38,871 nucleotides of DNA from Duganella sp. (GTDB taxonomy: Bacteria; Pseudomonadota; Gammaproteobacteria; Burkholderiales; Burkholderiaceae_D), in the NCBI GenBank assembly GCA_026225475.1, contig JAMFSU010000060.1:1-38871 (forward strand), in the 5' to 3' direction. The position numbers and the translations under genes are program-made. The notes under the pieces are model-generated. The model saw only the letters and a list, made by a program, of their open reading frames with translations, made no database searches and was not told the DNA's origin. Every line of letters begins with the position of its first letter. Positions within the stretch are counted from its first letter, which is position 1. Positions 16,617 to 24,713 of this stretch are shown here, piece by piece.

Positions 16617-17117
16617 TCAGGCGGATCTGGCCTGCGGCATCTCAGTCTCGTGCTGATACTCCCAGGGCCAGCGCAGATAGGTTCCAGCATCCATCTGCAT
16701 GCTGTAGTCGGGCCGATACATGTCAGGTCCTTCGCAACGGTAAACACTGAAAGTCTTGACGCGGTTGCCAAACTGTTCACAGTAACGCGTTGCACGCTCA
16801 AAGGTCCAACCGCTGCCGCAGACATCATCGACCAGCAGGATGTCATGCCCGCGTGGCGCACGCGCCGCGCCGTCGATGAAACTGGGTTGTGGATTGCGCC
16901 TGCTGCACAACAGATAATCGAGCGGCAAACCGGTCCTGCGCGCCAGCAAGGCCGCAATCGGACTACCGGCGCGCAGAATCGCCACCAGCAAGGTCGATTC
17001 GGCGCGCACCGCAGATTCCGTGCGCTCGATCATGGCATCGATATCTTGCCACTGCACCTGCGCACTGCGCGAAAACTGCATCCAGTCGGGCGGCTGGCTG
17101 TGGGACAGATCAAGCAT
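16617..17117 (-). CDS. Type I phosphoribosyltransferase-like protein in a HrpL operon
   Basis: A 166-residue protein with the PRPP-binding signature DILLVDDVCGSGWTF (about residues 91-105), including the paired Asp and the Gly/Thr loop. It also has an upstream ILRAGSPIAALLARR segment that matches the PPi-loop region of purine-type phosphoribosyltransferases. GGGAGG precedes the ATG. The fold suggests transfer of, or binding to, phosphoribosyl groups on a base or another acceptor. It lacks a hood region that would identify a base. It lies 60 bases downstream of the unknown 598-residue gene on the same strand with no terminator or promoter between. It is therefore read from the hrp box at 19486. 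It might be a secreted toxin-like enzyme, a modifier of the neighbouring protein, or a metabolic passenger. Confidence 0.8.
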   Translation of the reverse strand: MLDLSHSQPPDWMQFSRSAQVQWQDIDAMIERTESAVRAESTLLVAILRAGSPIAALLARRTGLPLDYLLCSRRNPQPSFIDGAARAPRGHDILLVDDVCGSGWTFERATRYCEQFGNRVKTFSVYRCEGPDMYRPDYSMQMDAGTYLRWPWEYQHETEMPQARSA

Positions 17118-17177
17118 GACAGCCTCCCTCAGCGGGCATGACGCGATTGGCGCGCGACGTCAACGATAGAAAACATG

Positions 17178-18974
17178 TCATGTTCGATTCACATCCCCGT
17201 TGGTCCGATTGCCAAACTCGCCGGTGAGTCCGTCATTTCGACGCGGCGCTGCCTCGGCGGCATAAAGATCCTCATCAGGGTCAAACGCGGAAACAAAATC
17301 ATCGTCCTTTGATTGAACAGAATCATCCGCACCCATTTCGGAAATATCATCGGCACCGCCACTGACTTTCCGGGCGCCAAAAGTCGGCGATGAAAACTGT
17401 GGGCCCAAATGGACCCCGAACGATGCCATGCTTTCTTCGTACGAGGCTCCCGAACTATCTACCTCAGAGGGTGCTCTCGAAGATTTGAGGCCATTAAGAT
17501 CAACTGATCTGGCATCTTCCTGATAGGCATCCATATCGAACAGCTTGTCGTGATCAACGCTGCCGTTTTCTGACGAAGCATCATCCCCGTGCCATTTTTT
17601 CTCGCTATACTCCTGGTCGACGTCAACGCGAGACTGGGTGAGTTCGGCAATCTTGTCCTGCATTTTTCCGTCCACGGCTGCCGACATGGTTTCAATCTTG
17701 AAGCGTGCATTAAACCGCTTGGCGTCGTAGTTCTGTAATTTCTGAAGCGTTTTTTCGCTCCTGTCACCGGCATTGAATTTATCCGCATATTTGGCATAAC
17801 CCGCTTCGTAACCCTTCAACCGCTGATTGCCGCTAAAGGTGGTCAGGCTGACAAATACACGCGCCATCTTTTTGCGTTTCTCCATCGCTGGCGGAGCTGG
17901 CGCGCCATTGTCAGAAGCAATCTCCGCGTCCTTCTCAGACACGGAAGAAGTCTCTGACCGATCGACATCGGCGCCAGCCAGCGCGGGATTACGGCCACCA
18001 AAGTAGTTATTGAACTTGCGTGCCATATAGTGCGTCCGCGGCACTGGCACACCACCAGAATCAGGATGATCCGGCGCGATACCGTAACCCAACTTGTCGG
18101 CCTGATCCTCAATCGATTGCTGGCGCTCTTTGTTGATCGCACTAAATTTCTGAGCGAATGCCTGATTACCGCCCAGCGATGCCGAATTCAATTTGCGCAT
18201 ATCGCGCGCCTTGTTGGCATGCCGCTCAAATGTGCCTTCTTCTTCGCTTTGCTGGGGTGCGACTTTTTTCGCTGCCGTATATATTCCTTGCTTGGTCAGT
18301 TGCACGGCATTGGCGACGCCGACCGCGCCATACTGCGCGCCGCGCATAGCAGCCCGACGCACACCGCTAATCCCGGCGTCGTGGCGCGCACTGAAACCTT
18401 GCGCGATCGATTTTCCAAAGGACGGCGCCTCGCTGTAACTGGCTGAAAAGCGATGAAATTCATCATTACTAAAATGCGCAGGCTTGTTTCCTGCCACCTT
18501 TTGCTGCGCCAGACCACCTGAGGCAACATAGCCCTTTCCTGTCAGCCTGCTCTGCAATTTATCATTGCTACTATCGATCTCTTGCTGCATGTCTTTCCCG
18601 GCAGCGGCATTGATCTTCTTCTTGTAGTCATAACGCGTCTGCATCGTGTCATTGCGATCATCGACAGCGGCAATTTTTTCATCTCTGCGTGAGCTGGCGT
18701 AGTCCTTATCCATGCTGGCGCGCAGATTGATACCCTTTTTGTACGTCGATGTGAGGCCATTGCGAACCGATGCACGCGTGTTCAAATCGGCGGCGCGCAG
18801 GTTTTTGAATACATTGCCGATTTTTTGCATCTTGGGATTTTCGCTCTTCAAAAATCGATTTGCGATCTTGTTGCTGAAGCTTGGGCGAAAGCTTGCACGC
18901 TGCGCCGTGTTGGTCTGCGATTCGTCGCCGACCCGGTGGAAATAGTGATTGCCGCTGGGGATGTTGATGGGCAT
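17178..18974 (-). CDS. Unknown 598-residue protein, candidate type III effector
   Basis: I do not recognise a family. ATG 18974 is preceded by AGGAG seven bases upstream; an earlier in-frame TTG at 18998 has no such support. The N-terminus MPINIPSGNHYFHRV has no acidic residue in the first 16 and is followed by a Ser/Asn/Arg-rich stretch, as in type III substrates. No Sec signal or transmembrane segment is seen. The protein is very hydrophilic, with alternating Lys/Arg- and Asp/Glu-rich segments. It has a mildly hydrophobic Gly/Ala patch near residues 230-260 and an acidic Ser-rich C-terminal third. No catalytic motif is evident. It is directly downstream of a CesT-type chaperone gene, in the arrangement usual for a cognate effector, under a hrp box. 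Confidence 0.75.
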   Translation of the reverse strand: MPINIPSGNHYFHRVGDESQTNTAQRASFRPSFSNKIANRFLKSENPKMQKIGNVFKNLRAADLNTRASVRNGLTSTYKKGINLRASMDKDYASSRRDEKIAAVDDRNDTMQTRYDYKKKINAAAGKDMQQEIDSSNDKLQSRLTGKGYVASGGLAQQKVAGNKPAHFSNDEFHRFSASYSEAPSFGKSIAQGFSARHDAGISGVRRAAMRGAQYGAVGVANAVQLTKQGIYTAAKKVAPQQSEEEGTFERHANKARDMRKLNSASLGGNQAFAQKFSAINKERQQSIEDQADKLGYGIAPDHPDSGGVPVPRTHYMARKFNNYFGGRNPALAGADVDRSETSSVSEKDAEIASDNGAPAPPAMEKRKKMARVFVSLTTFSGNQRLKGYEAGYAKYADKFNAGDRSEKTLQKLQNYDAKRFNARFKIETMSAAVDGKMQDKIAELTQSRVDVDQEYSEKKWHGDDASSENGSVDHDKLFDMDAYQEDARSVDLNGLKSSRAPSEVDSSGASYEESMASFGVHLGPQFSSPTFGARKVSGGADDISEMGADDSVQSKDDDFVSAFDPDEDLYAAEAAPRRNDGLTGEFGNRTNGDVNRT

Positions 18975-19046
18975 GTTGATACTCCTGATAGATAACAAAC
19001 GACGCGCGGCGACTTGCTGTGTGCAGCTTTTGCCCGGCTGGTTTCC

Positions 19047-19454
19047 CTATGCCGCGTCGTTCAGAAAATGATGGATACGCCAGTCCTTTGCCTGCACTGC
19101 CAGACTGGAAATTAAATGCATGAGTTGCTCGGGACCGACTTCGCCCAGGCGGTAGTGATAGCCCAACGATACCCGTTGCGTGGGCGACAACATGAACGAT
19201 GGCGCATTGCCACCGTAGATGGTCATGTTCATCTCCAGCAGTATCTGATAGGCCGCCAGCAAACGCTCGGGCGGCGGCGTACCAAAATCGCAGTAGACCA
19301 TCACATGATCGGGCTGTTCGTCTTCATCGTAGGCCAGATAGAAATCGACACCATCGACTTCAATTGGATTTCCTTCCAGCAGCCGTTGCGGCTCCGGCAA
19401 ATGTGACAGCGTGCAAAAATCCGCAGCCAGCGCAATGAACTTCTCTTTAGACAT
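19047..19454 (-). CDS. Type III secretion chaperone, CesT/Tir-chaperone family
   Basis: A 135-residue small acidic protein with the class I chaperone pattern: N-terminal helix (KFIALAADFCTLSHL), central strands (VDFYLAYDEDEQPDHVMVYCDFG), a second helix (PERLLAAYQILLEMNM), then SFMLSPTQRVSLGYHY and a C-terminal helix (EQLMHLISSLAVQAKDW). Such proteins bind the N-terminal ~100 residues of an effector as dimers and hand it to the export ATPase. It is first in the operon, 73 bases before the 598-residue candidate effector. GGGGGA precedes the ATG, and a hrp box ends 32 bases upstream. The family call rests on pattern and context, not on a search. Confidence 0.82.
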   Translation of the reverse strand: MSKEKFIALAADFCTLSHLPEPQRLLEGNPIEVDGVDFYLAYDEDEQPDHVMVYCDFGTPPPERLLAAYQILLEMNMTIYGGNAPSFMLSPTQRVSLGYHYRLGEVGPEQLMHLISSLAVQAKDWRIHHFLNDAA

Positions 19455-19485
19455 GGGTCCCCCGATTGAATGAAATTGCTCTTTC

Positions 19486-19514
19486 TAGGTGGGACAGCCG
19501 GGCTCGATGGTTCC
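19486..19514 (-). promoter_or_regulatory. hrp box of the chaperone/effector/PRTase operon
   Basis: On the minus strand: GGAACC (19514-19509), 16 bases, CCACCTA (19492-19486), a full match to the HrpL consensus. It lies 32 bases upstream of the chaperone start codon. Confidence 0.9.
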
Positions 19515-20048
19515 TCTCGCAGCAGTAAATGGCATCAACATTGCACCACCTGAGCCAATGCCATGACGCGCTAAAATCAGCGTCGACGGCGCGATGAAAA
19601 TGCTGTCTTCACAGAGTGAAACGGCAGCATATTTCAGTTGCTTTGCGGGACAGGTTTCGTGGTACGATACAAAACGTCGGGGCAAAAAAAAAATCGGAAA
19701 TAGTATGTCATCCGATTCTTCCAGGGGAAATTTTGGTGGCTTGATCGGCGTTGAGATCATCCATTTTTTGAGCACCTCTTGCCATTCCGATAAGGCACGA
19801 ATACATCTGCACCAATAATGCCGGCTGGGCGCTTCAAGACAGGGCGTTCACCGCCGATGTAAGCAGTACATTCTCACGACTTCATCATCCCGGGCGTATT
19901 CGCTGGTCTGCCACAGCAAAGATCAGTGTGGGAATTGTCATCGTCTGCGATATCGGCAAGACGATCAGGCTGGCGCAGCAGCAGTGTAGGAAACACCGCG
20001 ACAAATGCATCAACTGACCCGCACCATGCAGCACGGGTCAGGAACAAG
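19515..20048. other. Intergenic region between the effector operon promoter and the PilT-like gene
   Basis: About 530 bases without a credible gene; the short frames here overlap the hrp box or lack ribosome sites. It is AT-rich at 19590-19760, including an A-run at 19683. The right end holds a strong hairpin (20014-20041) after the PilT-like gene. The T4b pilus and effector loci were probably joined here, but no repeats or mobile-element remnants are seen. Confidence 0.5.
20014..20041 (-). terminator. Hairpin after the PilT-like gene, possible terminator
   Basis: CTGACCCG (20014-20021) pairs with CGGGTCAG (20034-20041). Wobble and GC pairs can extend the stem on the minus strand. It lies 8 bases beyond the stop codon of the ATPase gene. 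There is no T-run, so termination efficiency is uncertain. Confidence 0.45.
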
Positions 20049-21143
20049 TTAACGTTTGCTGTTGAGCATGTCGTGCAACTCCAGGCGATTGTAAGTCACC
20101 CGCAGTGCATCGCGAGAGCTGATGGCCTTCTTGACCACCAGTTGCATCAAGACTTCATTGAGGCTGCGCGACATGTTGTCTTCTTTGCGCTTCATGAATT
20201 CGCCGATCATGTACAACTTGTTCGGATCGATAATGTAAGGCGCAATTTGTTGATTGTTGTTGAACACCATTTCACTTGCCATGACCTGACGTTGACCGTC
20301 TTCTGAAGGCAAGAGGTTCTGGAATATCACACCGACCAACGAGTCAGCCAGCGTCGCAGCACGTTGGTTGCGCTGGTCCTGGGGGAAGAAGCTTAGCAAC
20401 TTAGTAATCGCACGTACGGCGCTGCTTGTGTGTAAAGTCGCCAACACCAGATGACCGGATTCACCTGCATGCAACACGGTATCGGCGGTATCGAAATCGC
20501 GGATTTCGCCGACCATCAGCACATCCGGCTTCTGGCGCAGTGCTTCACGCAAACCGCTGGAAAAACTAACAGTGTCCGTTGGCACTTCTTTTTGTGAGAT
20601 GATCGATTGCTTCCGGTGTAACTGGTATTCAATCGGTTCTTCTATGGTGACGATATGGCCCTGACGCGTTGTGTTGATATAGTCAAGCATCGAAGCGATG
20701 GTGGTGGTTTTGCCAGCGCCAGTCGGTCCGGTGATCAGGATAATGCCCTTGCTTGCTTCCAGCATGGTCTTGACATAGGTCGGCAAGCCGATCTGCTCCA
20801 GTGTCAACGGCGTCAGCGGAAAGCGTCTGATCGATACCGCCACTCTGCTGCCGCGCTCCATGCGATAGATATTGCAGCGCAGCCGCCATTTTTCCAGGTC
20901 ATACGGCCGGTCGACCGCTTTATCAATAATCTTGTCTTCCCAGTCCTCATCAATCGCGCTGAGCAAGGGGCTCAGATCGGCCAGCGTCACCGCAGTATCT
21001 CCCACCGGCTGCCAGCCACGCGGGGTCTTGATCATGATGACTTCATCCTGCTCAATGTGGATGTCGGAAAAGGTCTGCTCCGAATTCACCAGCGCCAGTA
21101 CTTCTTGTTGCAGATTGCGGGTTAAATAAAGATCGTTTGACAT
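20049..21143 (-). CDS. PilT-like type IV pilus retraction ATPase
   Basis: A 364-residue secretion-type hexameric ATPase. Walker A GPTGAGKT is at residues 139-146, Asp box TIEEPIEY at 166-173, Walker B DVLMVGEIRD at 207-216 and His box HLVLATLHTS at 231-240. Length and N-terminal PAS-like domain match PilT/PilU/BfpF rather than the longer GspE/PilQ-type assembly ATPases, and no zinc tetracysteine motif is present. It probably drives pilus retraction for the adjacent type IVb system. AGGTGG precedes the ATG. It is transcribed separately from the pil operon, from a 320-base divergent gap shared with the regulator gene. Confidence 0.88.
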   Translation of the reverse strand: MSNDLYLTRNLQQEVLALVNSEQTFSDIHIEQDEVIMIKTPRGWQPVGDTAVTLADLSPLLSAIDEDWEDKIIDKAVDRPYDLEKWRLRCNIYRMERGSRVAVSIRRFPLTPLTLEQIGLPTYVKTMLEASKGIILITGPTGAGKTTTIASMLDYINTTRQGHIVTIEEPIEYQLHRKQSIISQKEVPTDTVSFSSGLREALRQKPDVLMVGEIRDFDTADTVLHAGESGHLVLATLHTSSAVRAITKLLSFFPQDQRNQRAATLADSLVGVIFQNLLPSEDGQRQVMASEMVFNNNQQIAPYIIDPNKLYMIGEFMKRKEDNMSRSLNEVLMQLVVKKAISSRDALRVTYNRLELHDMLNSKR

Positions 21144-21463
21144 TCAACCACCTAGAAATTGAGAAAAGCGTCGTAGATTGGAGTTAGTGTTTTAGCTACC
21201 GAACTCGTTCATAATTTTATTCAGCAACGAAATGGCTTGGCGTTCTGGCGAATGGAGATCTCAACATGACAGCGAATATTCAGCAATCACGCAACAAAAC
21301 GTGCCTTGCCGCAACTGCCCGAGCAATTCTGGCTATCATTACTGGCCCAAGTATAACGCGATTACGGAGTGACAATAATCAAGAATACGCATCACAAATG
21401 CTGGCTAAATAAGCAATAAATCCGATCGATTTGAACTTAGTAACGCAGATTGATATTCGCGTC
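21144..21463. other. Divergent gap between PilT-like gene and OmpR-type regulator
   Basis: No hrp box is present. A 48-codon frame (ATG 21266 to TAA 21412, plus strand) has GGAGA at a good distance and ends 51 bases before the regulator. It could be a leader peptide, but it has no recognisable features. Promoters for both flanking genes must lie here; I cannot place them confidently. Confidence 0.4.
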
Positions 21464-22183
21464 ATGAAAATCGCCTGTTATATCCGCAACACGTCCGCCT
21501 TTGATCTAGTACGCACTGCTTTGACGCGGTCCGGCTTTGAGTGCGTGCGCTTTGATTCTGAAACCGCCCTGCTGCGAACGCTACAGCGCAACAGCTTTGA
21601 CTTGATCATCATCGATATTGCCCTGCCACCACGCGACGATGACAGCATCTTTTCCTGGCTTAACTTCCGCACCGGCAACCGCACGCCCACACTGATCCTG
21701 TCACCGTTGCGCAATGCCGAGCTGGTGGCCCTGGCACTCGATAGCGGCGCCGACGACTTCCTGGTCAGGCCGTTTGAAGCGATCGAACTGATTGCCAGAA
21801 TCAATGCCGTTATCCGCCGCTGCACACCGCCACAGGTTCGCCGCAGCATCGAGTTTTCCGGTTTTTCCTTGAACCGGGAAAGCGCCAATTTCAGTTATCA
21901 GGGACAAGCCATTTCATTGACATCACGCGAGTTCAGCATGGCCTGGCTGTTCTTTTCCTCACCAGGAATCTATATTTCCCGTGAAACCATCGGCGCGGTC
22001 ATCTGGAGCGCCGACAGCGAAGTGGCCGGCCGCACCATCGAACAACACGTCTACAAGTTGCGTAAAAAACTCATGGTCGACGGCGAACAGGTGGTCATGA
22101 TTCGTACTGCCTACAGCCAAGGATATCGGCTGGAATTATGCAACAATGCGCAGTCGTCAGCGACCTTGTCGCTGGCCTCCTGA
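21464..22183 (+). CDS. OmpR-family response regulator with degenerate receiver domain
   Basis: A 239-residue regulator. The receiver domain (1-~118) keeps the phospho-acceptor position Asp51 (LIIIDIALP). It lacks the N-terminal acidic pair (MKIACYIRNTS instead of a DD/ED motif) and has Arg102 where the invariant Lys normally stands (GADDFLVRPF). A C-terminal winged-helix OmpR/PhoB DNA-binding domain covers about 130-230 (RTIEQHVYKLRKKL, IRTAYSQGYRLEL). The ATG at 21464 is chosen over a TTG at 21431. No histidine kinase gene is nearby. OmpR-type regulators such as HrpG control type III genes in other plant-associated bacteria; here it may govern pilus or hrp genes. It is convergent with the pil operon. 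Confidence 0.85.
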   Translation: MKIACYIRNTSAFDLVRTALTRSGFECVRFDSETALLRTLQRNSFDLIIIDIALPPRDDDSIFSWLNFRTGNRTPTLILSPLRNAELVALALDSGADDFLVRPFEAIELIARINAVIRRCTPPQVRRSIEFSGFSLNRESANFSYQGQAISLTSREFSMAWLFFSSPGIYISRETIGAVIWSADSEVAGRTIEQHVYKLRKKLMVDGEQVVMIRTAYSQGYRLELCNNAQSSATLSLAS

Positions 22184-22238
22184 ACCCGGCAGTCCAGCGC
22201 CGCTGATCGTCGCAACGGCGGCACCGGCTGCACGGGCA

Positions 22239-22715
22239 TCAACGACCGGCCAGCACTTCCAATGGAATGTTGCGATACACTTTCTGCGCATATTTGATGC
22301 GCAGTTGCGGATTGCGCGCATTGTAAGCGCCCACAGCTTCCCAGGTGGTTCCCAGGCGCTGCATGTTTTGCGACAGGATCCAGGCGCCGACCTGCAGGTT
22401 GATGCAGGGGTCCTGTAACTTCTTTTCATCCACCCCATACTTCTTCAAGGTCGGCAGCCAACTACTGTTGATCTGCATCAGGCCGATATCATAAGAACCG
22501 TTTTTATTGCGGTTCATGGCCAGTGGATTAAGGTTGGATTCCGTTTTGGCAATTGCGTACAACAGGTGCACGTTGATGCCATACCAGTCTGCCACTTCTT
22601 CCCAGCATGCTTTGGCAGGCAGGCAAAATGCGAGTGCCAGCAAAATCAGAAGAAACTGCAGAATGTGCGTTCGCCACTGGCGAACGACGATGAATTTATG
22701 GGCTATAGGTACCAT
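22239..22715 (-). CDS. Lytic transglycosylase of the pilus system (IagB / R64 PilT type)
   Basis: A 158-residue secreted peptidoglycan-cleaving enzyme with an SLT domain. Residues 1-36 form a signal peptide (ending LPAKA). The catalytic Glu is residue 59 in AIAKTESNLNP, followed by the family motif YDIGLMQINSSW and a terminal GAYNARN block. Short enzymes of this type are partners of type IVb pili (R64 PilT, BfpH) and of type III systems (IagB), opening the wall for assembly. The start overlaps the end of pilV by 20 bases, so it is the last gene of the pil operon. I give no symbol to avoid confusion with the PilT ATPase. Confidence 0.9.
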   Translation of the reverse strand: MVPIAHKFIVVRQWRTHILQFLLILLALAFCLPAKACWEEVADWYGINVHLLYAIAKTESNLNPLAMNRNKNGSYDIGLMQINSSWLPTLKKYGVDEKKLQDPCINLQVGAWILSQNMQRLGTTWEAVGAYNARNPQLRIKYAQKVYRNIPLEVLAGR

Positions 22716-24126
22716 TTGCGTATCTCATTGTCTTGTCCAGTCCGCAAATAAGCGGAACATAATTGGCATCCATCACCATCGTCCCTACCGGGAACATGAT
22801 ATGACTGGAGCCTTCAATCGGGTCGTATTCAAGGTAATGGCAGGGCGTGCCTGGCGTCTGGATGATGCCCAGCGTAATTGCCGGGCTGGATGTCCAGCGA
22901 TCGCTTTCCAGCCCTGCGGTGACCACGTTATGGCTAGCATAAACATCGTAGCTATTGACCGCGTTGACCGCGTTCAAATTGTAGCCAGCCGATATCGACC
23001 CTCCTGAACTAATGTCGCCAGAGGCATAGATAGTTCCACCAGCGGTCATATTTTGTGTGGCGCTGACATTGTTGCCGGTCACATTTCCGGAGGCGGTCAG
23101 GGTTGTCGTGGTAATCGTGCCGGGCACATTGAAGTTGCCATTCTGGTCGACTGCCAGCGCTTGCCAGGACGAGCCGTTGTACATGAACGCCCGCGCCAGT
23201 GAGGTGACCATCCGTACGTCGCCGACATTGCCGCCTGGCAGAGCTGCATAGCTGGCCACCGGGTCCTTCCATTGCGACGCTGCCGACCAGGTTCCGGCCG
23301 CAGTGCAAGTGAGCAAGGCACGCGTACTGCTATCGAGCGCCATGCCCGGCTCGGCCGTTCCGGCCGAATTGAGGCAGGAAGTACCATTGGTCACCAGTGC
23401 CGCACTGGCCATGCGAATCGGCGTGTTCATGCGATTCAGCTCGGGATGGCCGGGCACCGGATTGCGATAGAGATAATCAGTCGACAACATGCCGGTGCCA
23501 TCGGAAAACAGATTCGAGACCAAATGCCCGCCATCGGCCGTCCCGCCAGTCAAGGCGCTGGCGCCAGAACAAGCCACCGAGCGATAGGCAGCAGTGCTCA
23601 GACTCCAGGTGGCGCCCTTGGCAGTGGCGGTATCGGCAGTGCTGATATAGCCGCTGCCCGGCCCCGCATTCATGGCCACTGCCGGCAAATCCTTTTCCGG
23701 AATCACGCTGCCACCGGTAGTGGTCACCAGCACATCGAAAACCCCAGGATTGCCGCTCGGGTCCGGTTGCCGCACCAGCACACAAGGTATCTGGCGATAG
23801 GCATTGCTGCTGGCCAGTTCGTTCGGCACCAGCAGCGCGCTCTTGAGCTGCGCTAGCGTCACCGCCACCACCGTGGTCGACGATGACGTCAAGCTTTGCA
23901 GCGTCGCCGAATTGGCACTCAGATATTTGTTTGCGGCGGTGACGACCTGCGATTGATAGTACGCCGCCTGCTGCCCTTTCAAATCGTCGACCGAATCGCT
24001 CATCATGCTGGCCAGACCGAGCAGCACCATCGCCCCGATGGCCAGAGCGCCCAGCACCTCCAGCATGGCAATGCCGCGCTGTTGTTGAAGTCGCACGGGA
24101 GTGGGGGCAGCCAGAAATGGTTTCAT
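22696..24126 (-). CDS. pilV: PilV-like minor pilin / adhesin tip protein
   Basis: A 476-residue PilV-type minor pilin. ATG 24126 overlaps the pilM stop (ATGA). A type IVb leader ends QQQRG, with cleavage before IAMLEVLGALAIGAMVLLGL, including Glu5 of the mature form. The central part has the Cys-containing PilV block (CLNSAGTAEPGMALDS, then LLTC). A Thr/Gly/Asn-rich repeat-like shaft (GTITTTTLTASGNVTG onward) follows, and then a Cys-containing C-terminal tip domain. In R64 the tip is switched by a shufflon, but no recombinase gene or inverted segments are seen here, so the tip is probably fixed. Confidence 0.88.
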   Translation of the reverse strand: MKPFLAAPTPVRLQQQRGIAMLEVLGALAIGAMVLLGLASMMSDSVDDLKGQQAAYYQSQVVTAANKYLSANSATLQSLTSSSTTVVAVTLAQLKSALLVPNELASSNAYRQIPCVLVRQPDPSGNPGVFDVLVTTTGGSVIPEKDLPAVAMNAGPGSGYISTADTATAKGATWSLSTAAYRSVACSGASALTGGTADGGHLVSNLFSDGTGMLSTDYLYRNPVPGHPELNRMNTPIRMASAALVTNGTSCLNSAGTAEPGMALDSSTRALLTCTAAGTWSAASQWKDPVASYAALPGGNVGDVRMVTSLARAFMYNGSSWQALAVDQNGNFNVPGTITTTTLTASGNVTGNNVSATQNMTAGGTIYASGDISSGGSISAGYNLNAVNAVNSYDVYASHNVVTAGLESDRWTSSPAITLGIIQTPGTPCHYLEYDPIEGSSHIMFPVGTMVMDANYVPLICGLDKTMRYANGTYSP

Positions 24127-24620
24127 TTTGTCATCGCAATCCAAACAGGGGCGCCATCGGGAACGGACTTGCCGCTCAATGCCGTCAGGGGAATATTGGT
24201 ATCGCCATAGATAGGCGACTGCAAAGTGGTGGCAGCGCTTCGATAGAGACCGACCATGATCGAGTCATGCGAAAAAGCAGCCAGCTCGCCGGCGATGTTT
24301 TGCGTCGGCAACGTGGCCGCGTAGACATAGATGATGCCGTTGGCATCGCGGTAATTGTTCCAGATCGGTGCACTGGCACTTTGCGCCATACGGGTCCAGG
24401 CTGGCAGTGCGCCGCTGCTCTTGAGCACGGCAAAACTGACACTGCTGTTGATCAGATTGTTGTCGCTGAAATAGCTGATCACTGCATCGCGATAGATACC
24501 CATCTCGCTGGCAACGCTCATCGCTACCCGACCATGCAATTGGTCACTGGTCTGCATGCTGCGTGTCAGATAGCCGCCAGCAATGGCCATCATGATGACC
24601 AGTATTGCGATATTCCACAT
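24123..24620 (-). CDS. pilM: PilM-like type IVb pilus protein
   Basis: A 165-residue protein with an N-terminal hydrophobic helix (MWNIAILVIMMAIAGGYL) serving as membrane anchor and a soluble domain ending PVWIAMTK. Size, sequence pattern and place just before pilV match the PilM protein of R64-type thin pili. It is not the actin-like PilM of type IVa pili. AGGAG lies eight bases before the ATG. Its molecular role in assembly is poorly known. Confidence 0.78.
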   Translation of the reverse strand: MWNIAILVIMMAIAGGYLTRSMQTSDQLHGRVAMSVASEMGIYRDAVISYFSDNNLINSSVSFAVLKSSGALPAWTRMAQSASAPIWNNYRDANGIIYVYAATLPTQNIAGELAAFSHDSIMVGLYRSAATTLQSPIYGDTNIPLTALSGKSVPDGAPVWIAMTK

Positions 24621-24713
24621 CGCCTCGCTCCTGTTTCAGCTTCGCCCGCAATGGCGAAAGAATGCTGCACGGCGAATGTCGTGCAGCCAGCGGCGTCAAC
24701 TCAGAACCAGGGT

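Noticed and set aside
19485..19775. Minus-strand 96-codon frame upstream of the chaperone gene
   Set aside because: It spans the hrp box and has no convincing ribosome site or codon bias.
22696..24126. Shufflon in pilV
   Set aside because: No inverted repeated segments, alternative C-termini or recombinase gene in the window.
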